Positions 36,078-44,682 of a DNA stretch of 64,000 bases are shown in pieces. Every line of letters starts with the position of its first letter. Position 1 is the first letter of the stretch. The position numbers were made by a program, and so were the translations under genes. The DNA comes from Brucella pseudogrignonensis (GTDB taxonomy: Bacteria > Pseudomonadota > Alphaproteobacteria > Rhizobiales > Rhizobiaceae): assembly GCF_002252525.1 (NCBI RefSeq), contig NZ_NNRM01000045.1, positions 55,756 through 119,755 on the forward strand. Direction: 5' to 3'. A model generated the notes under the pieces. The model was not told the origin of the DNA. It saw only the letters and a program-made list of their open reading frames with translations, and ran no database searches.

Positions 36078-37045
36078 TGGCAAAACAGCAGACAAAGAGC
36101 CATGCACGCATTGTTTTTGGTGTTTTCGCAGGCATAACCGGGGCCATTCTTGTGGCCGCATTTGTCGCGCCGTTTTATGGCGCGCTTGACCGCCCGATCA
36201 CTGTTGTCGAAAGTGGCGACGGTCAAAGCAAACCGGAAGCGGGTTCGGGCAATGGAATTGTCGTCGAGCAGTTCGATTATAACGAGCCTGATAAGGACAC
36301 AGGAGCAGATAATCCTGCGGCGCCAGAGACACCGGTTCCAGAAGCTGCGCCAAACACTAATGAGCAGAACTCTGCCAGTCAGAGTGGTCAAAGCGGATCG
36401 CAGCAGGATGGACTGGAGCGCGAGCCTGCGCGCCCACCTCTGAGTGATCTGGGGCTGGCCTCAACGCCAAAACCACCAGAGCCGCCAGCACCTGCCGCAT
36501 CTGTAGACGAGGGCGAGCCGATGCAGCTTTTGCAGCGTCCTGTTGCAATTGCCGCGGGTAAGCTCGAGAGCCAGGGCAGGACTGTTGATCTGCAGGGTAT
36601 AGAACCCATGCCAATTGAACAAACCTGTCAGTCGTCCTCTGGTGAAAGCTGGCTTTGTGGCATGCAGGCGCGCACGGCGTTTCGGCAATGGTTGCGGGCG
36701 CGTGCAGTCATGTGTCGTTTGCCACAAAATGACAGTGGTGCTGCTGTTTCAACGCAGTGCAGTGTTGGCAATGAAGATCCCGCACAGTGGTTGGTTGCCA
36801 ATGGTTGGGCGAAAGCTGTCGCGGGCGGTGCCTATCAGGAAGCAGGGCAAAAAGCCGAAGACAATCGTTTGGGTATCTTCGGGAACAAGCCTGATGCATC
36901 CCTTCAAAGTCTGGAGCCTGATAATGGTGGGGCGTTGGAGAATCCTTCTCCGCTCGCACCACAGACGGAACCAGTGCCGACTTCGCCGTCACCACAGCAA
37001 GGCGAGTTTCCTCCGGCGCCCACAGTACCCGCTCCAGCAAACTGA
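36077..37045 (+). CDS. Membrane-anchored SNase-like protein, probably catalytically degenerate
   Basis: This 322-residue protein has an N-terminal membrane anchor (about 11-33, IVFGVFAGITGAILVAAFVA), a Pro/Ala/Ser-rich linker to about residue 160, a staphylococcal-nuclease-like domain (VDLQGIEPMPIEQTC, CGMQARTAFRQWL, WLVANGWAKAV, EAGQKAEDNRLGIFG) and a Pro-rich tail. The expected catalytic Arg of RLYGIDAPE is replaced (DLQGIE), the Glu of that motif is not at its place, and the DRYGR motif reads NDSGA, so nuclease activity is doubtful. ATG 36077 overlaps the S24 gene stop. It may be a periplasmic binding or structural domain. Confidence 0.78.
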   Translation: MAKQQTKSHARIVFGVFAGITGAILVAAFVAPFYGALDRPITVVESGDGQSKPEAGSGNGIVVEQFDYNEPDKDTGADNPAAPETPVPEAAPNTNEQNSASQSGQSGSQQDGLEREPARPPLSDLGLASTPKPPEPPAPAASVDEGEPMQLLQRPVAIAAGKLESQGRTVDLQGIEPMPIEQTCQSSSGESWLCGMQARTAFRQWLRARAVMCRLPQNDSGAAVSTQCSVGNEDPAQWLVANGWAKAVAGGAYQEAGQKAEDNRLGIFGNKPDASLQSLEPDNGGALENPSPLAPQTEPVPTSPSPQQGEFPPAPTVPAPAN

Positions 37046-37086
37046 GTTATAGCTTTGCCAGCAGAAGTGCGAAGCGCCTCCGCAAG

Positions 37087-37112
37087 GAAATCAGTTCGCC
37101 GGACTGATTTCT
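37087..37112 (+). terminator. Weak terminator-like hairpin after the SNase-like gene
   Basis: GAAATCAGT and ACTGATTTC pair around a 7-base loop and are followed by TTCTCTT. The stem is good but the T-run is broken. It sits between the convergent SNase-like and EamA genes and could serve either strand. Confidence 0.45.
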
Positions 37113-37143
37113 TCTCTTGCTGCTTCTGAAGCCTGCGATCTGC

Positions 37144-38082
37144 TTATGTCCCGACCACGGCTTTCTGTTCCTGTCTCAAAGGCTTCCTGAGTGGGATCGT
37201 GATCACAGCGAGACATGAGATAACAAGTACCACGCCAAACCAACCCATCAGCGGCAAACGCTCGCCTACAATGATTATGGCCAGTATCGCAGCGACTACC
37301 GGTTCGATCAGTGTGATAGTTGTCGCCATGCTGGCCGGAATACGCGCAAGACCGATCCCAAAGCAGACGTAGCCAAGAAACATTGGCACAATAGCCATAT
37401 AGATGCCGACTGCTGCATTGTTCCATGACGCCAGAAATGGACCGCCGGCCACTATCAAAACCGGCATAAGTAATAATCCGCCGAGCCCGAATGTAGCGCC
37501 CATGGCAACAGAGGACCGAACGCCATTGAGCATCATGCGGCGCGCTGTCCATGAATAAAGCGCATATGTGAGGCCACCAAGAAGTCCCAGACAAATGCCT
37601 GTAATAACGGAGCTATTTGTTTCTATAGCTGCATGGTCTGCACCTTCTGCGACCGTAATCAAGACGATCCCGATCAGTCCAATCAAAGCGCCCACGAGCC
37701 ATTGACGCGAAAGGCGTGAGCCGTCGAACAGATATTCGATGAGAGCGGAAAGCAGTGGTGCCGAGCCGATGGTGACGACCGTTCCGATTGTGACACCAGC
37801 CATCCGCATGGATGCGTAAAAAGCCAGTGGGTAAATGGCAACCGCAAGCCCACCTAAAACAAGAAGCGCCCATTGCTTATTCAGAAGGGACAAGCTGCGC
37901 ACAATCCCGCGCCCGGCGAGTAGAGCTTGTAACAAGCCTCCGATCCCCATGGCTGCGGCACCGATTGCAACTGCACTGACTTCGGGCGCGAAAGTGGCAG
38001 CAGTGCCAGTCGTTCCCCATACAACGGATGAGAAGAGAACGGCAGACACACCAATTGTGTAATCACGGGATGAATTGCTCAC
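37144..38082 (-). CDS. EamA/DMT-family transporter
   Basis: This 312-residue inner-membrane protein has ten predicted helices arranged as two EamA repeats, each ending in the usual small-residue-rich helix (IGSAPLLSALIEYL, LIEPVVAAILAIIIVGE). DMT exporters of this kind often expel amino acids or metabolites. It overlaps the stop of the TetR gene by 4 bases, so it is probably co-transcribed with and controlled by that regulator. The substrate is unknown. Confidence 0.87.
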   Translation of the reverse strand: MSNSSRDYTIGVSAVLFSSVVWGTTGTAATFAPEVSAVAIGAAAMGIGGLLQALLAGRGIVRSLSLLNKQWALLVLGGLAVAIYPLAFYASMRMAGVTIGTVVTIGSAPLLSALIEYLFDGSRLSRQWLVGALIGLIGIVLITVAEGADHAAIETNSSVITGICLGLLGGLTYALYSWTARRMMLNGVRSSVAMGATFGLGGLLLMPVLIVAGGPFLASWNNAAVGIYMAIVPMFLGYVCFGIGLARIPASMATTITLIEPVVAAILAIIIVGERLPLMGWFGVVLVISCLAVITIPLRKPLRQEQKAVVGT

Positions 38083-38666
38083 AATGCCTCCAGCATATCA
38101 GAGACGATTGCACGGGCATCTTGAACGCAGCCGCTATTACCTTCGAGACCTGCCCTTGAGATTGATCCCTCAAGCAGAAAAGACATATGTCTTGCGAGTG
38201 CAGCAGCATGATCGGGGGCGTCGGGCAGAAGCTCTGTCAAATGCGTGACGAGTAGCGCCTCAACCTCTCTTTTGTGATGTTTGACTGCCTGCCGCCCAAT
38301 ATCGTCTGCGGCTAGTTCTGCCGCAGCATTGAGCAGGCCGCAGCCGCGAAAGCCGCGTTCATATTCATGCTCGGCATGGTCCTGATAGGCGTCAAAAACG
38401 GCAAGAACTCTGCCTTTGGCCGTCGCCGCATGTTCCAATCGTGCATGATAAAGGCCTAACCATTCGGCATGTCGTGCTTCGAGATACTGGTTTACCAGAT
38501 CAGCTTTCGAGGCGAAGTTGTTGTAAAGGCTCTTCTTTGCAACGCCCGCTCTTTCAACAATAGCGTCAATACCGGTGCCACCGACACCGTTATTATAAAA
38601 AAGAACAGCAGCGGCTTTGAGCAGCTTGTCGCGCGCACTCTCCGATGGAGCTTTTTCGATACTCAT
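38079..38666 (-). CDS. TetR/AcrR-family transcriptional regulator
   Basis: This 195-residue repressor has the N-terminal TetR helix-turn-helix (GIDAIVERAGVAKKSLYNNF, about 28-47) and a variable C-terminal ligand domain. It is first in an overlapping two-gene operon with the EamA exporter, so it probably derepresses export when a ligand binds. A near-palindrome at 38687-38702, just upstream of its start, is a likely autoregulatory site. Confidence 0.88.
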   Translation of the reverse strand: MSIEKAPSESARDKLLKAAAVLFYNNGVGGTGIDAIVERAGVAKKSLYNNFASKADLVNQYLEARHAEWLGLYHARLEHAATAKGRVLAVFDAYQDHAEHEYERGFRGCGLLNAAAELAADDIGRQAVKHHKREVEALLVTHLTELLPDAPDHAAALARHMSFLLEGSISRAGLEGNSGCVQDARAIVSDMLEAL

Positions 38667-38686
38667 AGTCCTGCCTCGTCAGTAGT

Positions 38687-38702
38687 TAGGTCGTACTACC
38701 TA
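38687..38702 (-). promoter_or_regulatory. Candidate TetR operator
   Basis: TAGGTCGTACTACCTA is a 16-base near-palindrome (one mismatched pair) centred on GTAC, 21 bases upstream of the TetR start codon. Its place and form fit autorepression of the tetR-eamA operon. Confidence 0.5.
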
Positions 38703-38717
38703 CTAACGAGGATTGAG

Positions 38718-39683
38718 TCAACGGAGCTGATTTTGACCAAGGGCAAACGCGTCGAGCGCCATCCGCATTTCATTCGTTGAGAGCGGGCCGCCATGGCCTT
38801 CCGTTTCGATAACGCACAGCCGACTTGCAGGCCATGTTTGATGGAGCTTCCATGCGGTTATCACAGGGCTGCTGAAGTCCCTGCGTCCGCAAATCAGAAA
38901 CGCTGGAATATGTGCGATCCGGCCCATATTCGCCAGAATTTCAGCGCCATTGCGAAGGAAGCCGTCATTGGCCCAGTAATGCGTAACAAGCGTTGCGAAG
39001 GCCAGGCCTTGCAGATCACAGAAACGGCTTTCGATTGGTGTCCAATTGGGATCAAGCGAGATATGCGTCGATTCCCAGGCATTCCAATTCTGCGCGGCCT
39101 GCAAGCGTTCTTCCAGACTGCCATTGGCAAGCCGTCTCGCATAGGCCTCAACAACCCGCTCACCCGCGCACCTTGAAGAGGCTTTCTCGAACTGTTCCCA
39201 TTCTTCCGGAAAAAGGCATCCAACGCCTTCGGTGATCCAGTTCACTTCCTCACGGCTCGTGGTCGTGACGGCAACGAGTGCCAATTCAGTCACCCGGTCG
39301 GGATGCGCTTGTGCGTAGGCGAGCGCAAGCGTAGCACCCCATGATGAACCTGCGATCAGCCAGGCATTGACGCGAAGATGATTTCTGACTGTTTCAATAT
39401 CTTCAATCAGCGTCTGGGTCGTATTGAGATGAAGCTGGTCGAGATCATCAATCACCAGCGGACGACTGCGCCCGCAACCGCGCTGGTCAATGCCGATGAT
39501 AAGGTATTTTTCGGGATTAAAGCGCTGCCGATAGCTGCCCGTGCGCAAGCCGCTTCCCGGCCCGCCATGAAGATAAAGCGCTGGCTTTCCTTCCGGATTG
39601 CCCGATGCCTCCCAATAGATTTCATTGCCGTTTGATACAGCCAGCAGGCCTTTGGCGAAGGGGTCGCATTGGGGGTAGATCAT
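38718..39683 (-). CDS. pip: Prolyl aminopeptidase (proline iminopeptidase)
   Basis: This 321-residue alpha/beta hydrolase of peptidase family S33 removes N-terminal proline from peptides. It has the oxyanion motif LHGGPGSGLR, the DQRGCGRS element and the nucleophile elbow GSSWGATLALAY, with acid and His in CGRRDFSSP and ETEGHGG. ATG 39683 is preferred over the longer frame because GGAG stands 6 bases upstream. The promoter side is occupied by a 105-bp dispersed repeat that begins right before the ribosome site, so the leader derives partly from the repeat. Confidence 0.92.
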   Translation of the reverse strand: MIYPQCDPFAKGLLAVSNGNEIYWEASGNPEGKPALYLHGGPGSGLRTGSYRQRFNPEKYLIIGIDQRGCGRSRPLVIDDLDQLHLNTTQTLIEDIETVRNHLRVNAWLIAGSSWGATLALAYAQAHPDRVTELALVAVTTTSREEVNWITEGVGCLFPEEWEQFEKASSRCAGERVVEAYARRLANGSLEERLQAAQNWNAWESTHISLDPNWTPIESRFCDLQGLAFATLVTHYWANDGFLRNGAEILANMGRIAHIPAFLICGRRDFSSPVITAWKLHQTWPASRLCVIETEGHGGPLSTNEMRMALDAFALGQNQLR

Positions 39684-39694
39684 TTCTGCTCCGG

Positions 39695-39799
39695 CTAGAG
39701 CGGCTCGCATTTAATCGTAGTCATTGCGCTTGCTCTATCTCTATATTTTTGCGCATGTCGTTTCCGGAAAACCGGTTCCCACTTTTCCGCGACATGCTT
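39695..39799. repeat. Dispersed two-hairpin repeat, about 105 bp (copy 4, full unit)
   Basis: The unit starts with CTAGAGC (39695-39701), whose core returns as GCTCTA at 39732-39737. It continues to a second hairpin, GCATGTCG (39753-39760) against CGACATGC (39790-39797) with a nested GGAAAACCGG. The size and two-hairpin shape match the units at 55644 and 56741 and recall Bru-RS elements of Brucella. It fills the space upstream of pip. Confidence 0.65.
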
Positions 39800-39812
39800 A
39801 AAGACCGGGCAT

Positions 39813-39849
39813 AAAAAAGCCTCACCCGGTACGATTCCGGGTGAGGCTT
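39813..39849 (-). terminator. Rho-independent terminator of the class I lysyl-tRNA synthetase gene
   Basis: On the minus strand, AAGCCTCACCCGG and CCGGGTGAGGCTT pair over 12-13 bases around a 7-base loop and are followed by TTTTTT. It lies about 20 bases after the lysS stop. Confidence 0.92.
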
Positions 39850-39869
39850 CGCATAAAAATATCAAGCGC

Positions 39870-41525
39870 TTATGACAAGGTGCCAGCAAGAGCCTTCTGA
39901 ATGAGTGCGCGGGTTTCATCGATGCCATAAAGAGCAACGAATGAACCAAAGCGTGGGCCGCGTTCCTGACCGATCAGCACTTCATAGAGCATCTGGAAGA
40001 AGGAAACCGATACGCCCGGACCACCTTCAGGGCTCTTCTTGGTGTGATCCTGATAACGCTCGATTGCACGGGCAACGTCCAGAATGGCGTTCTGGATGTC
40101 GGTGCCATCAGTACCGGCAGGCAGCGTTGCAAGCTTGGCATCAAGGCCTTCCAGTGCTGCGCGTTCGACATCATCCGGCGTGCGGAACTGCTTGGTTGGC
40201 TTGACGAAATCATTGAAGTAGCGGATCGCATAGCCAACGAGTGCGTCGAGTTCCGGATTGTTTTCCGGTGTAACACCCGGCACATGGCGCGAGATGAAGC
40301 CCCAGAGAACGCTTGGGTTTTCTGCATTCGATGCGCTCACCAGATTGAGCATCAGCGCGAATGTAACCGGCAGTTCAACCTTTGGCGGATTGCCGTAATG
40401 GATGTGCCAGACCGGATTGTTCAGTCGGTCTTTCCACTCCTGACGGTTATAAGCCGAGAGATAGGTGAAATATTCGTCCACGGCCTTCGGGATCACGTCG
40501 AAATAGAGCTTCTTCGCGGTCTTTGGCTTCTGGAAGTTATAGAGTGCAAGGCTTTCAGTTGGCGCATAGGCCAGCCATTCGTCAATCGCGATGCCGTTGC
40601 CCTTCGACTTCGAAATCTTCTGGCCGATCTGGTCGAGGAAGAGTTCGTAAACAAAATGCTCCGGCGCGCGACCGCCCAGAATTTCGCAGATGCGGTCATA
40701 AATGCCCGCATTGGTCTGGTGATCTTTGCCGAACATTTCAAAATCGACGCCGAGCGCTGCCCAGCGCATACCGAAATCCGGCTTCCATTGCAGCTTCACA
40801 TTGCCGCCGGTGACAGGCAGCGTGGTTTCAACGCCATCTTCATCGTCAAAGGTAATGGTGCCAGCCTTGGCATCCACGCTTTTCATCGGCACGTAAAGCA
40901 CGCGGCCAGACTTTGGCGAGATCGGCAGGAACGGGCTGTAGGTCGCCTGACGCTCTTCGCCGAGTGTAGGCAGCATCACCTTCATGATGTCGTCGTAGCG
41001 CTCGACAGCTTTCAACAGCACGGCATCGAACTTGCCAGACTTGTAGTACTCGGTCGCGCTCGCAAATTCGTAATCAAAGCCGAAAGTATCGAGGAATCGG
41101 CAGAGCATTGCGTTATTATGTTCGGCAAAGCTCTTGTATTCGCCGCCAAACGGGTTTGGCACGGCTGAAAGCGGCAGTTGCAGATATGGCTCAAGGGCTG
41201 ACTTATCCGGAACATTGTCCGGGATCTTGCGCATCCCGTCGAGATCGTCCGAGAAGCAGATCAGGCGCGTCTTGACCTTGTCTTCCGTCAGAATGCGGAA
41301 AGCGTGCCGCACCATCGAAGTGCGTGCGACCTCGCCGAACGTACCGATATGCGGCAGGCCCGATGGTCCATAGCCGGTTTCAAAGATCACGGTTTCAGGG
41401 AACCCGGTCTTCTCATAGCGCTTGAGGATTTTCTTTGCCTCTTCAAAAGGCCACGATTTCGCTTCCGCAGCCGCCGCGGTCAGTTCCGGGGTCAGCGTAA
41501 TTTCGGGAAGACGGTGCGAAGTCAT
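39870..41525 (-). CDS. lysS: Lysyl-tRNA synthetase, class I
   Basis: This 551-residue enzyme charges tRNA-Lys. It is the class I type (LysRS1, also called LysK), with the Rossmann-fold signatures [10 protein letters not shown] (HIGH-like, about 56-65) and KISKSKGNG (KMSKS, about 294-302), instead of the class II enzyme of most bacteria. Class I LysRS is standard in many alphaproteobacteria. It has its own terminator and no operon partners; the next gene upstream is divergent. Confidence 0.95.
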   Translation of the reverse strand: MTSHRLPEITLTPELTAAAAEAKSWPFEEAKKILKRYEKTGFPETVIFETGYGPSGLPHIGTFGEVARTSMVRHAFRILTEDKVKTRLICFSDDLDGMRKIPDNVPDKSALEPYLQLPLSAVPNPFGGEYKSFAEHNNAMLCRFLDTFGFDYEFASATEYYKSGKFDAVLLKAVERYDDIMKVMLPTLGEERQATYSPFLPISPKSGRVLYVPMKSVDAKAGTITFDDEDGVETTLPVTGGNVKLQWKPDFGMRWAALGVDFEMFGKDHQTNAGIYDRICEILGGRAPEHFVYELFLDQIGQKISKSKGNGIAIDEWLAYAPTESLALYNFQKPKTAKKLYFDVIPKAVDEYFTYLSAYNRQEWKDRLNNPVWHIHYGNPPKVELPVTFALMLNLVSASNAENPSVLWGFISRHVPGVTPENNPELDALVGYAIRYFNDFVKPTKQFRTPDDVERAALEGLDAKLATLPAGTDGTDIQNAILDVARAIERYQDHTKKSPEGGPGVSVSFFQMLYEVLIGQERGPRFGSFVALYGIDETRALIQKALAGTLS

Positions 41526-41735
41526 GATTTTATCCTGATGTCCTGTGAAGGGCTTTATTTGTTGAAATCTTTTACACTGAAACGTGTCATTGCTCTATGG
41601 CGCGGTGGAACTCACACGTCAATCTTTGCCGCGGCAATTCCGACCGAATTTCCTTGCGCAAGTCTTACAGGCTCCCTAATTTTCTTGGAAATTAGCCGAA
41701 ACTATGATTCCGGTGAGACGATGCAGGAGCATTCG

Positions 41736-42146
41736 ATGAAAAATATTTCGCCGCAGGACGCGCTCGTTTACATCATGGTGACGACTTCCGCCGCAGATAC
41801 AACCATGACTGATGCAGAGCTGGCGTCGATCAGCAATGTGGTGTCGCGCCTTCCAGTTTTTCAGGGCTTTGATGCTGCGAGATTGCCAAAGCTGGCGAGT
41901 GATTGCCTCGAAATGCTTTCTTATGACGACGGTCTGGAGCGCATTCTCGATCTTGCGCATGATGCAATGCCGGAAAAGCTTTACGACACAGCCTATGCAC
42001 TGGCGGTTGAAGTGGCGGCGGCTGACCTGCATGTCGAGCAGGAAGAGCTTGAGTTTCTTCAGATGCTTCGTGATCGCTGGGCACTGGATGAGCTGACCGT
42101 TGCAGCCATTGAGCGCAGTGCGCGTGTGCGTTTCCGCAAGCTTTGA
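41736..42146 (+). CDS. TerB-family protein
   Basis: This 136-residue, mostly helical protein matches the tellurite-resistance TerB-like family (MTDAELASISNVVSRLP, YALAVEVAAADLHVEQEELEFLQMLRDRWALDE). TerB proteins bind divalent metal, and the acidic helices EVAAADLHVEQEELE are the expected site. ATG 41736 has AGGAG 7-8 bases upstream; the frame is open much further up but those residues run antisense to lysS and show no family match. No other ter genes are nearby, so a tellurite phenotype should not be assumed. Confidence 0.83.
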   Translation: MKNISPQDALVYIMVTTSAADTTMTDAELASISNVVSRLPVFQGFDAARLPKLASDCLEMLSYDDGLERILDLAHDAMPEKLYDTAYALAVEVAAADLHVEQEELEFLQMLRDRWALDELTVAAIERSARVRFRKL

Positions 42147-42163
42147 ATTAGAGATTGTGATTG

Positions 42164-42190
42164 AAAACGGGCGGGGTAAATCCCGCCCGC
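42164..42190 (-). terminator. GC-rich hairpin terminator between convergent genes
   Basis: CGGGCGGG (42168-42175) and CCCGCCCG (42182-42189) form a perfect stem. On the minus strand it is followed by TTTTC, which suits the end of the gene at 42209-42553; on the plus strand there is no T-run. Confidence 0.65.
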
Positions 42191-42208
42191 AGCATAAGTT
42201 AGTCTGGC

Positions 42209-42553
42209 TTAGCAGACGACAGGAACGCGCCGTGCTTTGCGCCATTCAAGTGCTGTCCGCATCATATGGGCAGCTTCGGCGAATGTGGCATTGTCTTTCC
42301 AGCGTTCCGTATGAATAAGATTTGACGGAACGATATCCCTCAATGCTTCAAGCGTATGGCGAGGGACTGTATCGGTGCAGCGCCACAAGCGACGGAAAAC
42401 GACGCTGATACGCGTGATCTTACCATTGATTGCTACGACTGGTTCGGCCGTTTCAAGATTCCAGTCTTCATAAGCATCCACTGCGTCCTGAAATGCGTGA
42501 TGCAAATAGATCGGTGCATGACCGTCATGAAGTGGGGGCAGCAAACTAGACAT
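42209..42553 (-). CDS. Small protein of unknown function
   Basis: This 114-residue soluble protein is not recognised. It has basic and Trp-rich stretches (VVFRRLWRCTDTVPR, EWRKARRVP) and no signal peptide or membrane segment. The start at 42553 gives MSSLLPPLHDGHAP; GGAA/GAGG is present just upstream on the minus strand. It faces the TerB-like gene across a GC-rich hairpin. Function is unknown and the gene may be limited to related genera. Confidence 0.65.
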   Translation of the reverse strand: MSSLLPPLHDGHAPIYLHHAFQDAVDAYEDWNLETAEPVVAINGKITRISVVFRRLWRCTDTVPRHTLEALRDIVPSNLIHTERWKDNATFAEAAHMMRTALEWRKARRVPVVC

Positions 42554-43024
42554 TTCTGTTTCCTCTCTTCCAATGGTGGTTCAGCTACAGGCACTTACGG
42601 AACTTTAGAGCGTCGTTCGCCCTCCTGGGCACATAAAGGTTGCTCTAATACTCTCACACAGGACTCCGCAAATGCGGTTCAAAAGAGCTGATCTCGGCTC
42701 TTCAACTGTGTGCCGTATCAATTTCTCCTCACGAAATACGACAACACATAATTAACCATGATCTATGCAAGGGAGGGTGTTTGGCAAGGAGAAAATTTCT
42801 TTAAACGAGCCGGAAGGGGAAAATCAGTTCGCTTCCCTTAAGACGGTCAACATTGCTTTTGACCGCTGTTTTGTGGGATTTTCGGGCTTATTTGAAAATG
42901 ACATTCATTCGAAAAAGAGAAACAGTTTTCGATATTTATTGCCACTGTGACAGGATTTTCCCTGCAATTCGCTGAGGCCCGGTGTAGACAAATACAAAGG
43001 GAATTGAATTTCAGGGGCAGCAAT
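42554..43024. other. Intergenic region upstream of the ABC importer
   Basis: About 470 bases lie between the divergent small gene and the solute-binding-protein gene. It contains the 44-base hairpin repeat at 42605-42648. The remainder is A+T-rich at 42740-42960, where the importer promoter probably lies. No gene is supported. Confidence 0.4.
42605..42648. repeat. 44-bp hairpin repeat (copy 5)
   Basis: TTAGAGCGTC at the left and GCTCTAA at the right bound a 44-base element with an inner CGCCC/GGGC pair. Its reverse complement matches the element at 55707-55750, also 44 bases, at roughly 36 positions, so this is a dispersed element in opposite orientation. Confidence 0.6.
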
Positions 43025-44638
43025 ATGGCTCGGTTTATTGCATCACGCAGGGCATTTCTGATTGGTTCGACATCGCTTGCGGCTTTGCCGCTGTTACCCC
43101 GTTGGGCGCGGGCCGAAGACACTCCGCAAAAAGGTGGGCGACTGGTCGTTGCCGCAGATTCCGAGCCACGCAATCTCAATCCGGCCATTGTCGCTTCCAA
43201 CGGCGTTTTCTTCGTGGCGAGCAAGGTAATCGAGCCTTTGGCCGAAGCTTCCTTCGACGGTGAAAACGGTCTGGAGCCGCGCCTTGCAATCAGTTGGGAA
43301 GGTTCTGGTGACGGTCTGACCGCAACCTTCCGCCTGCGTGATGGCGTCAAATGGCATGACGGTAAGCCCTTCACATCCGCAGACGTTGCTTTTTCGGCGT
43401 TGCAGGTCTGGAAACCGCTGCAAAATCTCGGCCGCGTGGTGTTCAAGGCCTTGGAGAGAGTCGAAACGCCGGATGAGCATACGGCAGTTTTCCACTTCAG
43501 CGAACCAACACCGTTTCAGCTTATTCGCAATGCGCTGCCTGCGCTGACCGCAGTGCTGCCGAAGCATGTGTTTGAGGGCACGGATATTGCCGCCAATCCC
43601 GCCAATGAGAAGCTGATTGGCACTGGCCCATTCCAATATGCCGAGCACAAGACCGGTGAATATTATCGCCTTGCGAAAAATGAAGATTATTGGGGCGAGG
43701 GCGAGCCTTATCTCGATGAAATCATCTATCGTGTGCTGCCGGATCGTGCTGCCGCAGCAGGTGCGCTGGAAGCCGAGGAAATTGACCTTGCTGCGTTTTC
43801 CGCCGTGCCTCTGGCTGATCTCGACCGCATTTCAAAAGTGCCGGGGATCAGTGTCATTTCCAAAGGCTATGAAGCGCTGACATATCAGCTGGTCGTCGAA
43901 ATCAATCATCGCCGCAAGGAACTCTCAGACCTTAAAGTTCGTCAGGCAATCGCTCACGCGATTGATCGCGATTTCGTCGTGAAGACGATTTTTCTGGGCT
44001 ATGCCAAGCCTTCGACTGGGCCAGTTCCGCAATATGACAGCCAGTTTTATACCGGCGATGTTGCCGCTTATCCTTTCGATGTGGTGAAGGCCAATGCGCT
44101 GCTGGATGAGGCGGGTTATAAGCGCGGCAAGGACGGGACGCGCTTTGCACTGAAGCTGCTGCCAGCCCCATATTTCAACGAAACCAAGCAGTTTGGCGAT
44201 TATCTGCGGCAGGCGTTGGCGGAAATCGGCATTGATGCGCGTATCGTCAACAATGATTCAGCAGCACATCAAAAGGCAGTCTATACCGATCACGATTTTG
44301 ATCTCGCCATCGCACCGACCGTCTATCGCGGCGACCCCGCAATTTCGACGACTATTCTGGTGGAAAGCGGGATTGCAGCAGGTGTGCCGTTCTCCAATCA
44401 GGGTGGTTATGCCAATGCGGAATTGGACGCGGTGATTGCCAAGGCTGCACATGAAATTGACGAGGAAAAGCGCACCGCGCTTTATCAACAGTTCCAGCAA
44501 CTGGTCGAAGCTGATCTGCCGCTCATCAATGTGGCGGAATGGGGCTTTATCACGGTTGCCAATGAGCGTGTTAAGAATGTCTCCAACAATCCGCGCTGGG
44601 CAGTTTCCAACTGGGCAGATGTGTTTATTGCACAGTGA
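43025..44638 (+). CDS. ABC transporter substrate-binding protein, peptide/nickel family
   Basis: This 537-residue periplasmic protein belongs to SBP family 5. The N-terminal signal carries a twin-arginine-like motif (SRRAFLIG) and a hydrophobic core ending RARAEDT, so export by Tat is plausible. Family signatures include NLNPAIVASNGVFFVASKVIEPL and FRLRDGVKWHDGKPFTSADV. It is the first gene of a five-gene importer operon. ATG 43025 lies in the best place for the signal peptide, with AGGGGC upstream. The solute (oligopeptide, dipeptide or other) is not determined. Confidence 0.92.
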   Translation: MARFIASRRAFLIGSTSLAALPLLPRWARAEDTPQKGGRLVVAADSEPRNLNPAIVASNGVFFVASKVIEPLAEASFDGENGLEPRLAISWEGSGDGLTATFRLRDGVKWHDGKPFTSADVAFSALQVWKPLQNLGRVVFKALERVETPDEHTAVFHFSEPTPFQLIRNALPALTAVLPKHVFEGTDIAANPANEKLIGTGPFQYAEHKTGEYYRLAKNEDYWGEGEPYLDEIIYRVLPDRAAAAGALEAEEIDLAAFSAVPLADLDRISKVPGISVISKGYEALTYQLVVEINHRRKELSDLKVRQAIAHAIDRDFVVKTIFLGYAKPSTGPVPQYDSQFYTGDVAAYPFDVVKANALLDEAGYKRGKDGTRFALKLLPAPYFNETKQFGDYLRQALAEIGIDARIVNNDSAAHQKAVYTDHDFDLAIAPTVYRGDPAISTTILVESGIAAGVPFSNQGGYANAELDAVIAKAAHEIDEEKRTALYQQFQQLVEADLPLINVAEWGFITVANERVKNVSNNPRWAVSNWADVFIAQ

Positions 44639-44682
44639 CGAAATATTGTGACGAAGCGTTGCTTTGATTGTACGCTCGCGGC

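Noticed and set aside
35424-37045. Prophage remnant suggested by the CI/LexA-like S24 protein
   Set aside because: No integrase, structural, lysis or replication genes are near, and the flanks are ordinary chromosomal genes.
40044-41168. 374-codon plus-strand frame opposite lysS
   Set aside because: It is antisense to class I lysyl-tRNA synthetase and shows no protein-family features.
41736-42146. Tellurite resistance locus
   Set aside because: Only a single TerB-like protein is present; no terA, terC, terD, terE or terZ accompanies it.
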